Shown here: piece after piece, positions 1 to 8,013 of the stretch | Position numbering within the stretch: the stretch's first letter is position 1 | Layout: every line of letters begins with the position of its first letter | NCBI GenBank assembly: GCA_028818705.1 | Contig: JAPPNJ010000053.1 | Span: 1 to 64,000 of the forward strand | From: Candidatus Poribacteria bacterium | GTDB lineage: Bacteria; Poribacteria; WGA-4E; WGA-3G | DNA length: 64,000 bases | Reading direction: 5' to 3' | Translations under genes and position numbers: made by a program | The notes under the pieces: model-generated | What the model was told of the DNA's origin: nothing | Seen by the model: the letters and a program-made list of their open reading frames with translations, nothing else | Databases searched by the model: none

Positions 1-1075
1 TCCAAAATGTAGTGCTTGCCATGCCGCCCCAACTGCAAGTGCCTACGGAACCGAGCGTATGCGTTTCAGCGACATCGGTGATAACAGAGAATCCGAGTCC
101 GAAACCTGTCCCCATTCTCTCAGGGGCTAACCAATCGGGGGGAACATGACTCATCTTGATGAGTTCAGCGGTTTTCCTTCCGAGGAGCCGCACGCCATCA
201 AGTTCACCATTATTGAGCACCATTTGGCAGAAACGGAGATAATCCGAGGCGGTCGATTGTAGTCCTCCGCCACCAGAATGGAAAAAACTCAACGGTCCAG
301 TCGCAGCATGGACCTTCTCAATTGCTTGAAGTTCACCGTTTTCCCCGAATTCATATACCTTTGAATATCGGTTAGCGTTTTCAACGCGCACTGAAAAACC
401 GGTGTCATTCATACCTAAAGGCTCAAAAATACGATTTTTCAAAAACGTCTCAAACGGCATACCCGATACGACTCCTACAAGGTAGCCGAGTACATCGGTA
501 GACATACCGTACTTCCACGCGCTCCCTGGCTGGTGGATGAGCGGAATACCTCCGAGCTTTTGTATCATGTTTGTGAGGTCACCGCCGTAGAGTTCTGCTT
601 CTTCATAACGCTGATCGATTGGGTGGCAATCCCTATTGCTGTCATAGATAAGTCCAGCGGTATGCGTGAGTAAATGTTTTATTGTTATCTCGCGCTCCGC
701 ATCAACAATGGCACTGCCATCTTCAGTGTAGACCTTCATGTCCTTGAAAAACGGAACAAATTCGGAGACAGGTGTAGTGAGTTGAAAATGTCCCTCTTCG
801 TAAAGCATCATGACAGCAACACTGGTAATCGGCTTCGTCATTGAGTAGAGGCGGAAGATGGTGTCAAATTCTACGGGTTTGGCAGCGGCAATATCCTGCA
901 TACCACATTTTTCAAAATGGACGAGTTTGCCTTCACGGGCGATCATTGTCAACGCACAGGGGATTTTTCCGTTGTCAACATAGCCCTGCATGACCGGATC
1001 AATACGTTTTAACCGCGAGGCAGACATGCCGACATCTTCGGGGATCGCTCGCGGTAATCCTTCATACATCGTCAT
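1..1075 (-). CDS. Serine hydrolase, class C beta-lactamase/family VIII esterase type (3' end cut by window edge)
   Basis: The reading frame starts at ATG 1075, six bases after an AGGAG ribosome site, and is open for 358 codons to the window edge, so the C-terminus is missing. The nucleophile motif SMTK is at residues 78-81. A WKYGMSTD segment supplies the likely catalytic tyrosine, and a late SWGGM motif stands where family VIII esterases have W-G-G in place of KTG. The family hydrolyses esters or beta-lactam-like bonds; the substrate is not predictable. I see no signal peptide, so this copy is probably cytoplasmic, unlike its paralogue just upstream (1201-2490), to which it aligns over almost its whole length. 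The gap between them carries a heptamer-rich repeat. Confidence 0.9.
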   Translation of the reverse strand, partial: MTMYEGLPRAIPEDVGMSASRLKRIDPVMQGYVDNGKIPCALTMIAREGKLVHFEKCGMQDIAAAKPVEFDTIFRLYSMTKPITSVAVMMLYEEGHFQLTTPVSEFVPFFKDMKVYTEDGSAIVDAEREITIKHLLTHTAGLIYDSNRDCHPIDQRYEEAELYGGDLTNMIQKLGGIPLIHQPGSAWKYGMSTDVLGYLVGVVSGMPFETFLKNRIFEPLGMNDTGFSVRVENANRYSKVYEFGENGELQAIEKVHAATGPLSFFHSGGGGLQSTASDYLRFCQMVLNNGELDGVRLLGRKTAELIKMSHVPPDWLAPERMGTGFGLGFSVITDVAETHTLGSVGTCSWGGMASTTFW

Positions 1076-1089
1076 CCAAAACTCCTGTA

Positions 1090-1198
1090 AATGGCTATTG
1101 GCTATCGGCTTTGGGCTGTGAGTACTGGGTCATAGGTTGCGTAAAGTCTCTTAACTCATAACTGATGACCCAAGACTCACGGCTCTACGACTGAAAAC
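1090..1198. repeat. Heptamer-rich (STRR-like) imperfect inverted repeat
   Basis: Degenerate 7-8 base words (GGCTATC, TATCGGC, then CTCTTAACTCATAACTG) form an imperfect inverted repeat between the two serine hydrolase genes. The central CTCTTAACT word recurs in similar tracts near 16378 and 33723. It resembles the short tandemly repeated repetitive sequences of cyanobacteria. No gene is visible. Confidence 0.6.
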
Positions 1199-1200
1199 TC

Positions 1201-2490
1201 TTATTCCGTGAGTGCCTGATAGGTTAGCGCTTTAAATTGGTCATGGAAAGGATAAGGGTTATTGTGAATCTGCGTCATGAGCACCCCGATTAACTCTTCA
1301 ACAGGGTCTATCCAGAAGATGGTAGCGGCGGCACCGCTCCAACTGAAACTTCCGACCGACTCCGGCGTGTCTTTGGATTCTTCATCACCGTCATCATCTT
1401 TATCACCGGGGTCTTTTTTATCATCGTTATCATCGCTATCTTTCGATTCCTTATCATTTACGACAGCAAAACCGAGTCCAAACCAACCATCGTGATGTGG
1501 ATAGCGCATCAATTCGACCGTTTCTTTTCCCAATATACGGACACCGTCGAGTTCACCCCCGTTGAGCAACATCTGACAAAAGCGCATATAATCCGCAGCG
1601 GTTGAGACGAGTCCTCCACCGCCGGAAGGGAAAAAAGTGAATTCGCCGTTTGCGGTTGCTTTTTTTCCAACGCGTTCGATTCCCTCTTTTTTCGTAAAAC
1701 TATACAGTGCGGCAAACCTGTCGCGCTTCTCTGGTGGGACCGAAAATGCGGTGTCCATCATGCCGAGGGGTTCAAAGAGGCGGGTTTGAAGGAATTTCTC
1801 GAATGGCATCCCCGAGATCGCCTGTACGAGATAACCAAGCACATCAGTAGACACTCCATAAGTCCATTTTTTTCCTGGTTCATGAACGAGCGGGATGTTG
1901 GCGAGTTTTTCGACCATATTGGCGAGTTTTGCACTGGAGGTTAAATCTATTACGTTCTCAAAAATTTTCAATTCCTTATAACGTTCATCAACCGGTTTAT
2001 CGCCCCAACCGTAAGTGAATCCAGCGGTATGCATGAGGAGATGCTTGATGGTTATTTTCTTCTTTGCATCCAAGATTTCCGTCTGGTCTTCGTTGTAGAC
2101 CTTCATGTTTTCAAATTCAGGGATAAACTTGGCGGCGGGAGTGTCGAGTTGAAAATGACTTTCTTCATAAAGCATCATGATGGCGACACTAGTAATCGGT
2201 TTTGACATGGAGTAGATACGGAATATTGTATCTGGCTCGATCGGTTTCTTATTTTCGATATCTCGCATGCCGACGGTTTCAAAATGGACGATTTTTCCGT
2301 GTCTCGCTACAACTGTAAGGAATCCCGGCAGTTTCTCCTTATCGACGTAGTCTTGCATGACAGGACGGATGCGTTCGAGGCGTTCGGCAGAAACATCGAC
2401 CTCCTCCGGCACCGCCATAGGAAGACCTTGCCCGAATGCGAATGTAGTGATAGAGAAAAATAGTAAGTACACGCAGACCAATTTTTTCAA
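1201..2490 (-). CDS. Secreted serine hydrolase with acidic insertion
   Basis: This 429-residue paralogue of the truncated gene at 1-1075 starts with a signal peptide (about residues 1-20, ending AFGQG) and has the nucleophile motif SMSK at residues 94-97. It also has the WTYGVSTD tyrosine segment and a late FSWSGAA motif, so it belongs to the class C beta-lactamase/family VIII esterase group acting outside the cytoplasm. Between the core and the final motif lies an Asp/Glu/Lys-rich stretch of about 30 residues that its paralogue lacks, probably an exposed, possibly calcium-binding loop. The start has AAGGGA eight bases upstream. The substrate is unknown. Tandem duplication followed by divergence of localisation is the simplest reading. 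Confidence 0.92.
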   Translation of the reverse strand: MKKLVCVYLLFFSITTFAFGQGLPMAVPEEVDVSAERLERIRPVMQDYVDKEKLPGFLTVVARHGKIVHFETVGMRDIENKKPIEPDTIFRIYSMSKPITSVAIMMLYEESHFQLDTPAAKFIPEFENMKVYNEDQTEILDAKKKITIKHLLMHTAGFTYGWGDKPVDERYKELKIFENVIDLTSSAKLANMVEKLANIPLVHEPGKKWTYGVSTDVLGYLVQAISGMPFEKFLQTRLFEPLGMMDTAFSVPPEKRDRFAALYSFTKKEGIERVGKKATANGEFTFFPSGGGGLVSTAADYMRFCQMLLNGGELDGVRILGKETVELMRYPHHDGWFGLGFAVVNDKESKDSDDNDDKKDPGDKDDDGDEESKDTPESVGSFSWSGAAATIFWIDPVEELIGVLMTQIHNNPYPFHDQFKALTYQALTE

Positions 2491-2583
2491 TTTATTTCCC
2501 TTCTTTAAATGTGAGTTCGATAATACGAAAAATGTAAATGCTGGGATGGCTTCGGAAACCTTTATAGCGAGCAGCGTAGTTAC

Positions 2584-2604
2584 GGTGCGGTTTCCAACCG
2601 CACC
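2584..2604. repeat. Short palindromic hairpin repeat, family A
   Basis: A 9-bp perfect stem (GGTGCGGTT/AACCGCACC) with loop TCC is followed by TAC. The same architecture with other, compensated stems occurs about a dozen times in the window. Confidence 0.7.
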
Positions 2605-2622
2605 TACTGGCTCTGAAAAGGC

Positions 2623-3435
2623 TTATGGGCCCCGTTTGAGGTAGCCCCAACGTGTTGCGAGTTTGCTGCCGGGTTCAACGCTGAGAATTGCAGCCAAGCC
2701 GACATCCATGGCTTCCTGAATTTCATCTTTGGTTCGTGCAACGTTGGAGATGCGTATTTCTTCAATGATACCTTTCAACCCGTTTGCGTTATTGAGATTT
2801 GGCACGCCGATTGTAATAGGATCGGCACTCTGAAACGTAGCACCATTGGGTGCTTCGATTTCCAATTCACCATCAACGTAAGCGCGCCCCATCTTGCCAT
2901 CATAAGTAAAGGCGAGATGGTGCCACTTATCGTCGGTAATCTGGGTTGTGGCATCTATACTAAACCCACATGCTCCATTCGCCCCGATTTCCGAATGTAG
3001 AACACCCTGATCTACATGAACCCATATACCGTAGTTTCGATTGCCGCATCCTGCCTGCTGTTTGCAGACAATGCCCTGCCACTTACCTGTGGCCTCTTCT
3101 ACTTTGACCCACGCCTCAATACTGAGTTCCTCTAACTCAAGTTTTTTGGTAGACTCCACGACAACGTAGCCACCAGCATCACCAGGGAATTCTAACCCTG
3201 TTCCGAATTTCCCTTTGACCCATTTAGGGCTTCCTTCAAATTTGCCGTCATGACCGTTACCAGAAGCATCTTTCACGACTTTCCCCGCACCTTCTTCAAA
3301 GAGCCAAACAGCGACGGTGTTTTCATCAACAGCGGCATCTGCTTGTATACCGCTAATGAGGGTTGCAACTGCGACTATAACCAAAAAACCCGGAACGCTA
3401 TAGAAAGATTTCAGATCAATGGTATACATAGCCAT
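2623..3435 (-). CDS. Secreted LamG/concanavalin-like domain protein
   Basis: A 270-residue protein with an N-terminal hydrophobic signal (about residues 12-34) and a single LamG domain. The family landmarks are VAVWLFEEGAG, the GTGLEFPG strand, IEAWVK, the WHHLAFTYDG strand and IEEIRISN near the end. LamG domains bind carbohydrate or act as structural beta-sandwiches; this one is probably exported. It ends with KLATRWGYLKRGP, a C-terminal motif shared with three other secreted proteins here (genes ending at 8014, 42532 and 55771). The start is supported by AAGGAGG four bases upstream. It lies alone between the hydrolase pair and the divergent oxidoreductase operon. Confidence 0.88.
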   Translation of the reverse strand: MAMYTIDLKSFYSVPGFLVIVAVATLISGIQADAAVDENTVAVWLFEEGAGKVVKDASGNGHDGKFEGSPKWVKGKFGTGLEFPGDAGGYVVVESTKKLELEELSIEAWVKVEEATGKWQGIVCKQQAGCGNRNYGIWVHVDQGVLHSEIGANGACGFSIDATTQITDDKWHHLAFTYDGKMGRAYVDGELEIEAPNGATFQSADPITIGVPNLNNANGLKGIIEEIRISNVARTKDEIQEAMDVGLAAILSVEPGSKLATRWGYLKRGP

Positions 3436-3537
3436 CTTTCCTCCTTTGTTGTCGTATTCTATCAGAAATGAGGTTTTAAAGTCAAACGCTTTAGCGAGCG
3501 GTCAATGGTTATTGGTTTTTAGTTATTGGTGGTTGGC

Positions 3538-3559
3538 GGCGAGGTTGGGAAACCTCGCC
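3538..3559. repeat. Short palindromic hairpin repeat, family A
   Basis: The stem GGCGAGGTT/AACCTCGCC with loop GGGA is followed by TAC. It sits between the divergent genes at 3435 and 3719. Confidence 0.7.
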
Positions 3560-3621
3560 TACCGAGGATAATGGAGAGGACGAGGGACAGGGACCTCGTC
3601 AACATAGAGGTGATAAAAATA

Positions 3622-3650
3622 TTGACATGAGTCCACGGCACCTATATAAT
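3622..3650 (+). promoter_or_regulatory. Consensus sigma70-type promoter
   Basis: TTGACA at 3622-3627 and TATAAT at 3645-3650 are separated by exactly 17 bases, a perfect match to the housekeeping consensus. It points at the Gfo/Idh/MocA gene starting at 3719, giving a leader of roughly 60 bases. Confidence 0.85.
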
Positions 3651-3718
3651 TTTGCGTATCCCACTGTAAGCGCACGTTGGTGGCGCGAATTATGGGTGGG
3701 ACACACAAGGAGGCTGAT

Positions 3719-4891
3719 ATGGCAGAACGTATTAAAATGGGGTTGATCGGATGCGGTGGGATGTCCGGGGCACACATGAGAGCGTACGAGGAACTCTGGT
3801 CTAAAGGACTTCGAGATTATGAAATCGTAGCAGCGTGCGACATTGTATCGGAAAGTGCCGAAGAACGCGCAAGTCAGGCATACGCATTCCAAGGCGGTAC
3901 GAAACCGGCAGTCTATACAGAACTTGATGAGATGCTGGCGAAACACCCGGATCTGGAGTGTGTGGACATCTGTGCGCTCCATAGTGTGCATCACACACTC
4001 GCTGTGCCTGCATTGGAGGCTGGAAAGCATGTTATCATTGAAAAGCCATTTGGTATCACAATGCGGGCATGCAAACTGATGATGGACGCAGCGGATCGAA
4101 ATGATAAAATTATCTCTGTGGCGGAAAACTATCGTCTGGCACGCATCCAACGCACACGGAGATGGGCAGTTGCGCAAGGACGTATCGGCGATCCACGTAT
4201 GTTCTTCTGGATTGAGGTCGGGGAGAACTTGGGGAAATGGGGCTGGCGCAATTTTAAGATGGACGCAGGCGGCGGTTGGGCGTTAGACGGGGGTGTGCAT
4301 TTCACCGATCTGATGCGTTTTATCCTCGGCATGGAAGCTGAGGAAGTCTACGCCATTAACAAGGCTTATGAACCTTTCCGCTACGACAATCCGGCAGAAA
4401 GAGAAGGCGGTTATGCAGTCGATGTTGAGGATGCGATGATTGCTACTATCAAGTTTGAGCAAGGCGTTACCGCGCAGTGGACTTGGGTCGGCTCGGCACC
4501 GGAACACAACTTCCGTCAACATGCTGTTTATGGCAGCGAAGGCGCGCTTGATTGGAACGTAGGATTGGTGCCACGTGGCGGTGAACCGATTTCTAACGAC
4601 GATTTGATGAAAGAATTCATGGATAGCCTCAGCGATTCGGAAAAGGAATACTACTTCCCAGGCGGCGTTGAAGATACAGTAGCGATTGAACTGAAATACT
4701 TCGCCGACGCGATTCGGAATGGCGGTAAACCTGAAGTTGATGCTGTCGAAGGCATGCGGTCTGAAGCCATCTGTATGGCAGTGTATGAATCGGGATGGTT
4801 CGGTCGCCCTGTGACGATTGCGGAGATTGAAAACTGTGAATTGGAAGGCTATCAGAAGGAAATTAACGATAAGTTGGGAATTAGCGATTAG
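3719..4891 (+). CDS. Gfo/Idh/MocA family oxidoreductase
   Basis: A predicted NAD(P)-dependent dehydrogenase of 390 residues, acting on a sugar or inositol-like substrate in the cytoplasm. The Rossmann motif GLIGCGGMSG is near the N-terminus, the catalytic-type EKPFG loop is near residue 115, and the C-terminal domain carries GGVHFTDLMRF with the family's conserved His/Asp. I chose the ATG at 3719 because AAGGAGG (3707-3713) lies five bases upstream; an earlier in-frame ATG at 3677 has no ribosome site. It is expressed from the promoter at 3622-3650 and is followed 182 bases later by an SDR gene, so the two may act on the same polyol or sugar. Confidence 0.92.
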   Translation: MAERIKMGLIGCGGMSGAHMRAYEELWSKGLRDYEIVAACDIVSESAEERASQAYAFQGGTKPAVYTELDEMLAKHPDLECVDICALHSVHHTLAVPALEAGKHVIIEKPFGITMRACKLMMDAADRNDKIISVAENYRLARIQRTRRWAVAQGRIGDPRMFFWIEVGENLGKWGWRNFKMDAGGGWALDGGVHFTDLMRFILGMEAEEVYAINKAYEPFRYDNPAEREGGYAVDVEDAMIATIKFEQGVTAQWTWVGSAPEHNFRQHAVYGSEGALDWNVGLVPRGGEPISNDDLMKEFMDSLSDSEKEYYFPGGVEDTVAIELKYFADAIRNGGKPEVDAVEGMRSEAICMAVYESGWFGRPVTIAEIENCELEGYQKEINDKLGISD

Positions 4892-4919
4892 CGGTTAGCC
4901 GCTGGCGGTTAGTTAGACA

Positions 4920-5007
4920 GGCGAGGAAACCTCGCCACTACAATGAAATGTTCTATCCAGTTTCAAATTGGGGTATCTGCTTTGATAGCGGGCGAGGAGA
5001 CCTCGCC
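4920..5007. repeat. Two short palindromic repeats, family A, in a duplicated spacer
   Basis: Two hairpins with stem GGCGAGG/CCTCGCC (4920-4936, loop AAA; 4991-5007, loop AGA) are each followed by ACTAC and by a near-identical stretch beginning with ATGAAATGT. The spacer between the two dehydrogenase genes therefore contains a tandem duplication of about 71 bases. Confidence 0.7.
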
Positions 5008-5073
5008 ACTACGATGAAATGTCCCTCAAATTCAAACTGGAGGAAGCACTACTACTTATGATGGATTGAAACT

Positions 5074-5874
5074 ATGGATCGATTGAAAGGGAAGGTTGCT
5101 ATTGTTACGGGTGCCGGCAAAAAGGGTGAAGTTGACGGGACCGGATATGCGACATCAATGCTCTTCGCGCGAGAGGGCGCGAAAGTGTTATTGGCGGACA
5201 TCTCACCTGAAAACGCCAACGCCACACTTGCAGAAATTGAGGCAGCAGGTGGTGAAGGTGCGATATTTATCGGCGATTTGGCCACAGAGGCAGCCTGCGC
5301 TGGAATGGTAGAAGCTGCCATCGAACATTTTGGGAAAGTGAACGTTCTGTTTAACAACGTTGGGCTCGGCGGTTCTGGGATGGTCACACAAGTTGACGAA
5401 GAAAAGTGGGACAGAGTGATGGACCTCAACCTCAAGAGCATGATTATGGCGTGTAAACACGCTATCCCTCGAATGGCTGAGGCGGGAGGTGGCTCGATTA
5501 TCAATGTCTCATCAATTGACGCCTTACGGGCGGGTTCCTCTCGAAATGTGCCGTACGCCGCTGCGAAGGGGGGTATGATTTCTGCAACAAAGGTGATGGC
5601 GGTTCATCACGGACGGGATAAGGTCAGGGTGAATTGTATCGCGCCTGGACATCTCTATGCTTCGTTTCCTGCACCGTATCTGAGCGAAGCAGAACGAGAG
5701 CGGCGGCGGCGCATCGGCCCCTTGGGAACCGAAGGAACGGCATGGGACGTGGCTTGGGCGACCGTTTTTCTCGCCAGCGACGAGTCGAAATGGATTTCTG
5801 GGGTTATTATCCCAATTGATGCGGGTTTGCTTGCTGCAACACCGCTTGCTGTCGTGCATCAACTTGACGAATAA
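5074..5874 (+). CDS. Short-chain dehydrogenase/reductase (SDR)
   Basis: A classical SDR of 266 residues. It has the nucleotide-binding segment VAIVTGAGKKG with a slightly expanded glycine loop, NNVG after strand 4, the SSIDAL serine region, and the active-site YAAAK (Tyr-x3-Lys). It reduces or oxidises a hydroxyl group with NAD(P)H. The C-terminus WISGVIIPIDAG is the usual SDR ending. The nearest purine-rich site (5038-5044) is about 30 bases upstream of the ATG; a three-codon ORF (ATG ATG GAT TGA, 5058-5069) sits between them and might couple translation. It probably shares a pathway with the upstream Gfo/Idh/MocA enzyme. Confidence 0.92.
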   Translation: MDRLKGKVAIVTGAGKKGEVDGTGYATSMLFAREGAKVLLADISPENANATLAEIEAAGGEGAIFIGDLATEAACAGMVEAAIEHFGKVNVLFNNVGLGGSGMVTQVDEEKWDRVMDLNLKSMIMACKHAIPRMAEAGGGSIINVSSIDALRAGSSRNVPYAAAKGGMISATKVMAVHHGRDKVRVNCIAPGHLYASFPAPYLSEAERERRRRIGPLGTEGTAWDVAWATVFLASDESKWISGVIIPIDAGLLAATPLAVVHQLDE

Positions 5875-5916
5875 TGTACAGTGAGGCGTGTATATTTCAA
5901 TGGATAGGTAGTAGGA

Positions 5917-6825
5917 TTAGGACGATTCCCACAAGTAATTTATGTTGAATTTTGCTGTCTCATCATCACCGACTACCCCTTCCAGACGAACTTTTAGATC
6001 TAAAAGTTCCGCGGACTGAGTTGGATAGAAGAACTGAATCCCGTTCTCGCCACTGGTACCAATGAACTGTGCAAAACCAGTTATATCGTTGTCTGTTAAC
6101 AGCTTCCCATTGATCGTAACTGCTACGCCGCTTTCGCTAAGCGCGGGTGGATTGTCAGGAGTTGTTCCGTCTGGATAGTATACCCAGATAATCCATCCGT
6201 GTCCATCATCCGAATTACCATCATTGTCATTACCGTTGTTATTATTTCTCCCGCCTCCGTTATCCTCGCTATTATCGTTGTTATTATTTCTCCCGCCTCC
6301 GTTATCTCCATTATTATTGTTGTTATTATTTCTCCCGCCCCTGTTATCCTCGCTATTACCGTTGTTATTATTTCCCCCGCCTCCGTTATCCCCGTTATTA
6401 TTGTTGTTATTTCCTCCGTCTCCGTTATTATTGTTTCCATTATCTCCGCTGGCATCTGTTAAGGCTTGTGTAATCCGGGCTCTCTCTGCGCGCAAAATGG
6501 GGTTCCCTTCATGATAGAACAGATAAAGACGTTTCTCAGGATAGATATGGATAGTAGATGGGTTGGTGGCATCTGCGCCGTTCTGTGTTCCTGGTATAAG
6601 TTTTATGCAAGTTGAACTGAGATCATTCTGAAAGCAGATAGCATTTCCATCTGTTGCAACAAGATAGCGGTTTACCTCAGGCACAGTCAGTACCGTAGTT
6701 GTATAACGCATATCGGAGCAGCCTGTGATGCTGAAAACGATAATTAGGATTCCCAAGATGCTTTTCACGGATATAGGTTCAATTTTTCTCCTCATCCCAA
6801 AACTTGCTGCTGTTATTTTTCTCAT
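5917..6825 (-). CDS. Lipoprotein with Asn/Gly-rich repeat region
   Basis: A 302-residue predicted lipoprotein with lipobox SITGC and lipidated Cys about residue 36. Downstream is a conserved N-terminal region found also in the paralogue at 6997-7806, then about 85 residues rich in Asn, Gly and Asp built from a 14-residue unit, then a conserved C-terminal region starting WIIWVYYPDG. The repeat interrupts the paralogue alignment exactly where the other copy has a short NIDNLNNGN linker. I start at 6825 because AGGAG lies eight bases upstream of that ATG; the in-frame ATG at 6843 lacks a site. No known domain was recognised. Function unknown; probably an envelope surface protein. Confidence 0.8.
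   Translation of the reverse strand: MRKITAASFGMRRKIEPISVKSILGILIIVFSITGCSDMRYTTTVLTVPEVNRYLVATDGNAICFQNDLSSTCIKLIPGTQNGADATNPSTIHIYPEKRLYLFYHEGNPILRAERARITQALTDASGDNGNNNNGDGGNNNNNNGDNGGGGNNNNGNSEDNRGGRNNNNNNNGDNGGGRNNNNDNSEDNGGGRNNNNGNDNDGNSDDGHGWIIWVYYPDGTTPDNPPALSESGVAVTINGKLLTDNDITGFAQFIGTSGENGIQFFYPTQSAELLDLKVRLEGVVGDDETAKFNINYLWESS
6211..6460. repeat. Tandem 42-bp coding repeat
   Basis: A 42-bp unit recurs with the GCCTCC/GCCCCT start at 6253, 6295, 6337 and 6379, with degenerate units on both sides. It encodes Asn/Gly/Asp-rich 14-residue blocks inside the lipoprotein gene. Because the period is a multiple of three, copy number can change without a frameshift. Confidence 0.9.
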
Positions 6826-6996
6826 GACCCTACTCCTACGCATACCAATTTTGATTGACGATTTCTTTTCCTCTTAAAAGAGTCTACTTGTTTCTGGTTA
6901 TGCCCAGGGCAATTAGGAAATCGCATCTACTGGATATGGATGGAAGGTGCAACTGATGCGTGCGATATAAATTTTTAGAAATGGTATTAGAGACTA

Positions 6997-7806
6997 CTAC
7001 AGTGGGCGTAACCGGAGGATATTTGTGCTATTGTCAGATTCCACGCTATTTGCGTTGATGTAGAACATTGCTGTATTGCCTGGAACGACACCAACCACTT
7101 GAATTGCTATCTTCGGTGCCTGCGTTTCGAGCGAAAATTCAACACCACGCCTGCCATCATACCTATCAATTTGCGTAAAGTCGATTATATCCAGGTCCCT
7201 TCCGCTATTCATCGGCATTCTCGTTCCTTCAACGACCCTAATATCAAGTCCGCTGGTTCTTGGGGTTTGCCCACGGTTGGCTTCACGAAAAGTGTCTGGG
7301 TAGTATATCTGGACAATCCAGTCTTCGGGAACATAGTTCCGATTGCCATTGTTCAAATTATCAATATTTGAGGGCAGTTGCGCTCTCCCTGATGCTACCA
7401 ATTCTTGCACAATTTGGCTGGTGTCCATGAGTCTCTTCGCTTCCAAAATAGGATGCCCTTGATACTCAAATACATAGACGATGTTCGTTGGATGAACGTG
7501 GACAGTAGGTGTATAGTCTATATCTGTCAGGTCGAGTTCTGTTGTATCCAATAACAGTTTGACGCAGACTGTATCAAATCCATCCTGAAGACAGACTGTA
7601 TCCTGTTCAATCGTGTTAAGATACTGGTCTACATGACCGGCTGTTAGCACAGGACCTGAATAAGGAACATCGGAGCAACCCGTTATACTGACCAGCACAA
7701 TCAGAAGACTGCTGGTTAAATTTAGAAGTATTGTCAATGCCTGTGTTCGAGTTTTGCCGCACTGTTGAACGGATATATTCCTAATTTTCGTATCTATTTT
7801 TTTCAC
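6997..7806 (-). CDS. Predicted lipoprotein, paralogue of the repeat-bearing neighbour
   Basis: A 269-residue protein with a long signal segment and lipobox VSITGC (Cys about residue 44). It shares with the 5917-6825 gene the order GCSD, VLT.., DxYL, VCxQ..TVCVKL, a HVHP strand, GHPILEAKR, a WIVQIYYPD strand, and a final GVEF..TQ/IxVxGVVP region, so the two arose by duplication. It starts at GTG 7806, seven bases after AAGGAG. No catalytic motif is visible; function unknown, probably anchored to a membrane by lipid. Confidence 0.8.
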   Translation of the reverse strand: MKKIDTKIRNISVQQCGKTRTQALTILLNLTSSLLIVLVSITGCSDVPYSGPVLTAGHVDQYLNTIEQDTVCLQDGFDTVCVKLLLDTTELDLTDIDYTPTVHVHPTNIVYVFEYQGHPILEAKRLMDTSQIVQELVASGRAQLPSNIDNLNNGNRNYVPEDWIVQIYYPDTFREANRGQTPRTSGLDIRVVEGTRMPMNSGRDLDIIDFTQIDRYDGRRGVEFSLETQAPKIAIQVVGVVPGNTAMFYINANSVESDNSTNILRLRPL

Positions 7807-8013
7807 AATGCTGCTCCTTTGGATTTTATTATTGAAACCACGTTAGTTCGCTATTCTCTCCGGTTCATATCTTGAAGAGTTTAAATCAGACGTATCCTAA
7901 ACGCTATAAATAAACGATGGAGCCTGATGTTAGGTTTCACTAAACCCAGAAAGAGTCGAGGCATGAAATTTTTGAGAAACACTTATGAACAGGGACTTTC
8001 GTCCCATCACCTG

